Below are positions 5,683 through 9,795 of a DNA stretch of 9,795 bases, one piece after another. The stretch comes from DATEEW01 sp035273665 (lineage in GTDB: Bacteria; Pseudomonadota; Gammaproteobacteria; Burkholderiales; SG8-39), in contig DATEOW010000194.1 of assembly GCA_035273665.1 (NCBI GenBank), forward strand, positions 1-9,795, in the 5' to 3' direction. The position numbers and the translations under genes are program-made. The notes beneath the pieces were generated by a model. The model was not told where the DNA came from and ran no database searches. It saw only the letters and a list, made by a program, of their open reading frames with translations. Within the stretch, counting starts at the first letter, position 1, and each line of letters begins with the position of its first letter.

Positions 5683-6615
5683 TTAACTACCCAGCACGGT
5701 GCCGACGGTGAGGCCAAGTGTGGAAGCCAATTCGTTGCCGGCGATTTTCTTGGTTTCTTCGCCCTTGGCTTTGAGGACTTCAATGCGGCCACCCTGGCAG
5801 GTGACGAAGAAGCTGTTGGCGCCGATTTCGGATACGGTGCCAACCTTGCCTTTGACGCCGCCAAAGGTACGGAATAGCTCTTTTTTACTGTCGAAAATGG
5901 AGATCTTCTTACCGTTTAATGTCGTCCACGCACCAGGCGCCGGATTGCACGCGCGGATCATGTTGTAGACCTGATCGACGTGGTTGGCGAAGTTGAGTTT
6001 CGACTCATTGACGCGCAGCCAGCCCTCGTAGGAAGCCTTGTTCTCGTCCTGCACCACTTCCTTGTGCTTTCCGGCAACCACCAAATCTGCGGCCTCCAGC
6101 ATGGCTTTAACGCCCATCGGGAATAGATGATCGAAGTAGACGGAACCGATGGTGTCGTCTGGGCCAATCGCGCATTCTTTCTGCAGCACCACTGGGCCTT
6201 CGTCGAGGCCGTCCGTGGGACGGAAAATCGTCAGGCCGGTTTTGGTATCGCCCTTAGCGATGGGCCAGTTAATGGAGCTGGGGCCACGGTACAGGGGCAA
6301 CAGCGAGGGGTGATATTGAATGGTGCCGTGCTTTGGAATATTGACGAATTCCTGCGGCGCAAATTGCAACACATAAGCCATGATGCCGATCTCGGCATTG
6401 GCAGCCTTCATTGCGGCCAGCGCTTCTGGACCGGTCAGGTTCGGGAACTGAAGAACGTTCAAGCCCTTCTCTTGGGCGGTGACACGGAGCGGATCGGGCT
6501 TGGCGCCCTCTTTCTCGGGTGCGCAGAAAACGGCGGCAACTTCATCGCCGCGTGCGAGGAAAGCAAGAAGGGTTTCCTTGCCGAAATCTTGTTGACCAAT
6601 AATGACGATACGCAT
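5683..6615 (-). CDS. 10-formyl-THF hydrolase/formyltransferase-like protein (N-terminal region of 10-formyl-THF dehydrogenase)
   Basis: The 310-residue protein has a formyltransferase Rossmann domain (about 1-200) and a C-terminal domain of the methionyl-tRNA formyltransferase type (about 205-310). The opening MRIVIIGQQDFGKE, the YHPSLLP element (101-107, His102) and DGLDEGP (135-141, Asp138) match the hydrolase part of animal 10-formyl-THF dehydrogenase (ALDH1L1) more closely than Fmt. The length equals that part without the carrier and aldehyde dehydrogenase domains. Family knowledge puts His and Asp as catalytic. The position of Asn108 in E. coli Fmt is here Gln100. The likely substrate is 10-formyl-THF, giving formate or passing formyl to an unknown acceptor. 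The neighbours oxc and frc make formyl-CoA, so a formyl-CoA/folate link is an inference. AAAGG lies seven bases before the ATG at 6615. A terminator-like hairpin separates it from frc. Housekeeping Fmt is the main alternative. Confidence 0.88.
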   Translation of the reverse strand: MRIVIIGQQDFGKETLLAFLARGDEVAAVFCAPEKEGAKPDPLRVTAQEKGLNVLQFPNLTGPEALAAMKAANAEIGIMAYVLQFAPQEFVNIPKHGTIQYHPSLLPLYRGPSSINWPIAKGDTKTGLTIFRPTDGLDEGPVVLQKECAIGPDDTIGSVYFDHLFPMGVKAMLEAADLVVAGKHKEVVQDENKASYEGWLRVNESKLNFANHVDQVYNMIRACNPAPGAWTTLNGKKISIFDSKKELFRTFGGVKGKVGTVSEIGANSFFVTCQGGRIEVLKAKGEETKKIAGNELASTLGLTVGTVLGS

Positions 6616-6622
6616 GGTTCTA

Positions 6623-6627
6623 CCTTT
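6623..6627 (-). promoter_or_regulatory. Ribosome binding site of the formyltransferase-like gene
   Basis: AAAGG on the minus strand lies seven bases before the ATG at 6615 and just after the U-run of the terminator hairpin. It fixes the start codon. Confidence 0.55.
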
Positions 6628-6633
6628 CAGAAG

Positions 6634-6664
6634 AAAAAACGCCCTGCGTATTGCACACAGGGCG
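6634..6664 (-). terminator. Intrinsic terminator or attenuator between frc and the formyltransferase gene
   Basis: CGCCCTG (6640-6646) and CAGGGCG (6658-6664) form a 7-bp GC-rich stem with an 11-base loop. On the minus strand it is followed by U6 (6634-6639). It lies 21 bp after the frc stop and 18 bp before the next start codon. Transcripts from oxc-frc would partly end here, so the downstream gene should be expressed at a lower level by read-through, or from a promoter that is not obvious in the 70-bp gap. Confidence 0.75.
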
Positions 6665-6685
6665 CTTGTTTATTGTTATTGGCGC

Positions 6686-7945
6686 TTAAGCGGCTTTCTT
6701 CGGCGGATTGGTGAAAGCCCCTGCGGCTTTCATCGACTCGATAGTGCCCGCATCGAATCCGCAGACTTCACGGAGGATCTCGTCGGTGTGCTGGCCTAGC
6801 GTTGGCGAGGGCTTATGCTCGACCGGCGAATCGGACAACTTGATCGGCATACCGACGTTGTAGAACTTGCCGCGATCGGGGTGATCGACTTCTACCCACA
6901 TTTCGCGGACTTTGACGTGCTCGCCTTCGGCAAGATCTTTCGTCGATAGCACCGGACCGCAGGGCACATCTACTTTGTTCAGCACATCCATCAGTTCGAA
7001 CTTCGTGTACTTCGACGCGAACTCATTTAGAAGCTTCCACATCTCGACCTGATTTTTGCGGCGCTCGCCAATCTTCGCGAACCGCGGGTCATTGGCAAGT
7101 GCGTCACCGCCGACAAGCTTGGCCAGATCCGGCCACACGGCTTCTTGAACCACGATGTAGAGATAGTCATTCAAGCCGCCGCCTTTGCACTTCAGCGCAT
7201 TGCCGAGTTGGCCGCCGCCGGAATCGTTGCCGCCGCGCGGCACTTCCGTAAGACCTTCAGTCGGCAATGAAAACTCTTCAAGCGGGCCGACCTTCAGGCG
7301 CTGATGATCGCGGAATTTCACGCGGCACAGGTTCATAATGCCATCGACCATCGCCACTTCAACATACTGCCCTTTGTTGGAATGAGTACGTTGCATCAGC
7401 GCGCCTAAGATCCCGATCACCAGATGGAGCCCGGTGCCGGAGTCGCCAATTTGCGCGCCCGCAACCATAGGCGGGCCATCACGCATACCGGTAGTGCTCA
7501 TGCCGCCGCCCATCGCCTGAGCCACATTTTCGTAAGCTTTAAAATCGGCATAAGGCCCGCTGGACCCAAAGCCCTTAATGGACGCGAGGATGGTGCGCGA
7601 GTTCAGGGATTGAATTTTTTCCCACGAGTAACCGAGACGATCCAGCACGCCGGGGCCGAAGTTCTCCATCACGACGTCGCACTTCTTGACCAATTCCTCG
7701 AAGACTTTCTTGCCGTCGTTGTTCTTCATATTCACGGTAATCGAACGCTTGTTGGCGTTCAGCATCGTGAAATACAGACTGTCCTTGCCTGGAATATCGC
7801 GTAATTGACTGCGCGTGATGTCGCCCGTAGGCGGTTCGAATTTAATGACATCGGCGCCCATCCAAGCGAGCAGTTGCGAGGCGGTTGGACCTGCCTGCAC
7901 GTGCGTCATGTCAAGGATGCGGATACCGTCGAGTGCTTTTTTCAT
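6686..7945 (-). CDS. frc: Formyl-CoA:oxalate CoA-transferase (class III CoA-transferase)
   Basis: The 419-residue protein follows the class III CoA-transferase plan of Oxalobacter Frc and E. coli YfdW. HVQAGP (15-20, Gln17), NKRSI (65-69), ENFGPG (94-99) and VPRGGN (235-240) are kept. Catalytic Asp168 lies in GDS (167-169) and matches Asp169 of Oxalobacter Frc, where it forms the aspartyl-CoA intermediate. Gln47 replaces Oxalobacter Trp48, as in YfdW. The glycine loop reads SGGGQ (242-246) in place of GGGGQ, and the segment before it is shorter than in both references. The enzyme transfers CoA from formyl-CoA to oxalate, giving oxalyl-CoA and formate, in the cytoplasm. It follows oxc by 79 bp, the usual pairing. 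GGAGGA lies nine bases before the ATG at 7945. A related CoA-transferase with another acid acceptor is possible, but the oxc neighbour favours oxalate. Confidence 0.9.
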   Translation of the reverse strand: MKKALDGIRILDMTHVQAGPTASQLLAWMGADVIKFEPPTGDITRSQLRDIPGKDSLYFTMLNANKRSITVNMKNNDGKKVFEELVKKCDVVMENFGPGVLDRLGYSWEKIQSLNSRTILASIKGFGSSGPYADFKAYENVAQAMGGGMSTTGMRDGPPMVAGAQIGDSGTGLHLVIGILGALMQRTHSNKGQYVEVAMVDGIMNLCRVKFRDHQRLKVGPLEEFSLPTEGLTEVPRGGNDSGGGQLGNALKCKGGGLNDYLYIVVQEAVWPDLAKLVGGDALANDPRFAKIGERRKNQVEMWKLLNEFASKYTKFELMDVLNKVDVPCGPVLSTKDLAEGEHVKVREMWVEVDHPDRGKFYNVGMPIKLSDSPVEHKPSPTLGQHTDEILREVCGFDAGTIESMKAAGAFTNPPKKAA

Positions 7946-7954
7946 TGCCTTAAG

Positions 7955-7960
7955 TCCTCC
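7955..7960 (-). promoter_or_regulatory. Ribosome binding site of frc
   Basis: GGAGGA on the minus strand lies nine bases before the frc ATG at 7945. It is the strongest Shine-Dalgarno match in the window besides that of oxc. Confidence 0.65.
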
Positions 7961-7981
7961 AGAGGAATACTTGAAAGGGAA

Positions 7982-8022
7982 GCGCCCCGCGAGCGGGGCG
8001 CCTCTCTAGCGAGCGAAGCTCG
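7982..8022 (-). repeat. Two hairpins between oxc and frc
   Basis: GCGCCCCG (7982-7989) and CGGGGCGC (7994-8001) form an 8-bp all-GC stem with a four-base loop. CGAGC (8010-8014) and GCTCG (8018-8022) form a second, smaller one directly after the oxc stop codon. On the minus strand the strong stem is followed by TTCCCTTT, a broken U-tract, so complete termination is unlikely. Likely roles are partial attenuation or protection of the oxc mRNA 3' end, which would change the oxc to frc ratio. Confidence 0.6.
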
Positions 8023-8024
8023 GC

Positions 8025-9770
8025 TTATTTCTTTTTCGCGACAGCCGGATTCAGGCTGGTGATACGACCGCTTTCCGTACCGGCGGTTTCGTCGATGATC
8101 GCGTTGATGAGCGTCGGCTTGCCGGACTTGAGCGCATCTTCCATACCCTTGCGCAGTTCCGCAGTCGTCTTGGCGTAGATGCCAACGCCGCCGAACGCTT
8201 CCATCATCTTCTCGTAACGCGCATCTTTCACGAACACGGTCGGGGCCACGTCTGCGCCGCCACCCTGGTTCACGTCGGTGCCGCGATACACGCCGTTGTT
8301 GTTCAGCACGACCACGCACACAGGCAGCTTGTAGCGGCAAAGCGTCTCAACTTCCTGCGCGGCGAAGCCGAAGGCGCTGTCGCCGCAGACCGCGATGACT
8401 TTCTCGCCGGTTTCAACCGCCGCCGCAACGGCGAAGCCCATGCCGATACCCATCACGCCCCAGGTGCCGACGTCGATGCGCTTACGGGGTTTGTACATAT
8501 CGACGATCGAGCGTGCGAAGTCCAGCGCGTTCGCGCCTTCATTCACAAACATTGCATCGGGGTTGGCCTTGACGAGATCGCGCACGACGTTCAGCGCACT
8601 GTGGAAATTCATCGGGCTCGGATCCTTGGCCAGCATTTCGGCCATCTTCGCCACGTTCTTGGTCTTGCGCTCGTTGATCGGGCCCAACCAGTCCTGTGAA
8701 GGCTTGGTCCAGCCGGCAGCGATGCCTTTGTTCAACTCCGTGAGAACCGATTTGATGTCACCCACCAGCGGCGCGTCGATACGCACGTTGCTGTCGGCTT
8801 CGGTCGGGGAGATGTCAATCTGGATAAATTTCTGACCGCCCCAATCCTTGTGCCCTTTGCCGCCCCAGGTCTTACCCTTGCCGTGCGAAAGAAGCCAGTT
8901 TAAACGCGCGCCAACGAGCACTACGACGTCGGCTTCGGGGAGCACAAAGGAGCGTGCCGCCCCTGCGAATTGCTCATGGTTGTCGGGCAGAATACCTTTA
9001 GCCATCGACATTGGCAGGTAGGGGATGCCGGATTTTTCGACAAAGGTTTTGACTTCGTCGTCGGCCCGCGCATACGCGGCGCCTTTGCCCAGAATGATCA
9101 GAGGCTTCTTCGCGCCCTTCAGCAGATCCAGCGCGCGTTTGACGGCCTCGGGACCGGGTATTTGCGCGGGGGCAGGATCAACGACTTTGATCAGCGATGC
9201 CTTGCCTTTGTCGGCCGGCATGGTTTGCGCAAACAGTTTTGCAGGCAGATCAAGATAAACACCGCCCGGACGACCGGAAACTGCAGCGCGGATGGCGCGA
9301 GCGATGCCTACACCGATGTCTTCAGCGTGCAGCACGCGGAAGGCGGCTTTACACAGTGGTTTGGCGATTGCCAGCTGATCCATCTCTTCGTAGTCGCCCT
9401 GTTGCAGATCGACGATCTCACGCTCGGAGGAACCGGAGATCAGAATCATGGGCCAGCAGTTCACCGTGGCGTTGGCCAAGGGCACGAGGCCGTTCAGGAA
9501 GCCCGGTGCGGACACGGTCAAGCAGATACCTGGCTTGCCGCTGATGAAGCCCGCGATCGACGCCGCATTACCGGCATTGGCCTCGTTGCGGAAGGAAATC
9601 ATCCGGAAACCCTCGGCCTGTGCCATGCGGGTCAGATCGGTGATGGGAATGCCCGGAAGGCCGTAAAGGTTGGTGATGCCATTTAGCTTAAGGGCATCAA
9701 GGAGCAGATGGAAGCCATCGGTCTCTTCGACTTCACCGGCAACGGCGACTTGGGGTTCAACGGTACCCAT
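8025..9770 (-). CDS. oxc: Oxalyl-CoA decarboxylase, thiamine diphosphate-dependent
   Basis: The 581-residue protein has the three domains of thiamine diphosphate enzymes. The N-terminal PYR domain (about 15-180) has the cofactor-activating Glu63 and long stretches shared with E. coli and Oxalobacter Oxc, such as LTVSAPGFLNGL (84-95) and DLQQGDYEEMDQ (121-132). The central ADP-binding-type domain is about 200-350. The C-terminal PP domain (about 370-560) has GTWGVMGIGMG (435-445), GDS (463-465) and NNN (490-492). Active-site Tyr495 and the AGTESGRI tail with Ser567 match Oxc. It converts oxalyl-CoA to formyl-CoA and CO2 in the cytoplasm, paired with Frc. Glu63 is flanked by Asn and Ala where E. 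coli Oxc has His and Gln. A Gly/Lys-rich insert of about eight residues lies near 298-313. AGGAG six bases before the ATG at 9770 fixes the start. Activity on other 2-hydroxyacyl-CoA chemistry is possible, as for relatives. Confidence 0.96.
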   Translation of the reverse strand: MGTVEPQVAVAGEVEETDGFHLLLDALKLNGITNLYGLPGIPITDLTRMAQAEGFRMISFRNEANAGNAASIAGFISGKPGICLTVSAPGFLNGLVPLANATVNCWPMILISGSSEREIVDLQQGDYEEMDQLAIAKPLCKAAFRVLHAEDIGVGIARAIRAAVSGRPGGVYLDLPAKLFAQTMPADKGKASLIKVVDPAPAQIPGPEAVKRALDLLKGAKKPLIILGKGAAYARADDEVKTFVEKSGIPYLPMSMAKGILPDNHEQFAGAARSFVLPEADVVVLVGARLNWLLSHGKGKTWGGKGHKDWGGQKFIQIDISPTEADSNVRIDAPLVGDIKSVLTELNKGIAAGWTKPSQDWLGPINERKTKNVAKMAEMLAKDPSPMNFHSALNVVRDLVKANPDAMFVNEGANALDFARSIVDMYKPRKRIDVGTWGVMGIGMGFAVAAAVETGEKVIAVCGDSAFGFAAQEVETLCRYKLPVCVVVLNNNGVYRGTDVNQGGGADVAPTVFVKDARYEKMMEAFGGVGIYAKTTAELRKGMEDALKSGKPTLINAIIDETAGTESGRITSLNPAVAKKK

Positions 9771-9776
9771 GGAATT

Positions 9777-9781
9777 CTCCT
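9777..9781 (-). promoter_or_regulatory. Ribosome binding site of oxc
   Basis: AGGAG on the minus strand lies six bases before the ATG at 9770. The promoter must lie beyond the window, as only 25 bases precede the gene. Confidence 0.7.
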
Positions 9782-9795
9782 GTTTGGGACTGAAA

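Noticed and set aside
5683..6615. Housekeeping methionyl-tRNA formyltransferase (fmt)
   Set aside because: The opening motif and YHPSLLP resemble 10-formyl-THF dehydrogenase more than Fmt, and no def (peptide deformylase) or rsmB (sun) gene is beside it; kept only as an alternative.
6127..6714. 195-codon plus-strand ORF opposite the formyltransferase gene
   Set aside because: Antisense shadow that spans the intergenic terminator; no family similarity or ribosome site supports it.
7802..7807. Trp48-to-Gln change in Frc as an odd substitution
   Set aside because: E. coli YfdW as I recall it also has Gln at this place, so it is a normal variant of the family.
8970..9686. 238-codon plus-strand ORF opposite oxc
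   Set aside because: It is a frame shadow of the conserved oxc coding strand, has no recognisable domain, and the minus-strand product is a full-length known enzyme.
1..9795. CRISPR array, tRNA, rRNA, insertion sequence or prophage
   Set aside because: No spaced direct repeats, no tRNA cloverleaf, no transposase or integrase frame was found on either strand.

Overview
The window is a bacterial chromosome segment, roughly mid-50s % GC by eye, with every credible gene on the minus strand. It therefore reads from high to low coordinates. Gene content and protein style suggest a proteobacterium, most likely a betaproteobacterium-like heterotroph or methylotroph: a GAF-fused PilB/GspE ATPase, a PP2C/FHA pair, a class II cyclic nucleotide phosphodiesterase, and an oxalyl-CoA decarboxylase close to those of E. 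coli and Oxalobacter. No rRNA, tRNA or other marker fixes the taxon, so this placement is weak. No mobile element, CRISPR array or phage gene is visible.

Region A (9795 to about 5640) is a C1/C2-acid module. It holds oxalyl-CoA decarboxylase (oxc), then a class III formyl-CoA:oxalate CoA-transferase (frc), then a stand-alone protein matching the 10-formyl-tetrahydrofolate hydrolase/formyltransferase part of 10-formyl-THF dehydrogenase. Oxc turns oxalyl-CoA into formyl-CoA and CO2, and Frc moves CoA from formyl-CoA to oxalate and releases formate. The third protein probably handles formyl groups on folate, linking oxalate breakdown to the C1 pool. A hairpin lies between oxc and frc, a terminator-like hairpin with a U6 tract lies between frc and the folate gene, and a strong bidirectional terminator closes the module at 5639-5666.

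Region B (about 5614 to 1) is a signalling set with short gaps: PP2C-type protein phosphatase, two-FHA protein, class II cAMP/cGMP phosphodiesterase-like metallo-hydrolase, a protein with two cyclic-nucleotide-binding domains fused to a rhodanese, and, after a 183-bp gap with nested inverted repeats, a GAF-PilB/GspE secretion/pilus ATPase. The ATPase gene runs off the window edge just after its Walker A motif. A candidate promoter and a possible small ORF precede the phosphatase gene. Together these genes suggest control of a type IV pilus or type II secretion-like machine by Ser/Thr phosphorylation and cyclic nucleotides. The partner kinase is not in the window.

No gene-free stretch exceeds 300 bases; the longest is 5418-5682, described in the entries. 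Gaps at 1624-1806, 3644-3750, 6616-6685 and 7946-8024 each hold an inverted repeat.
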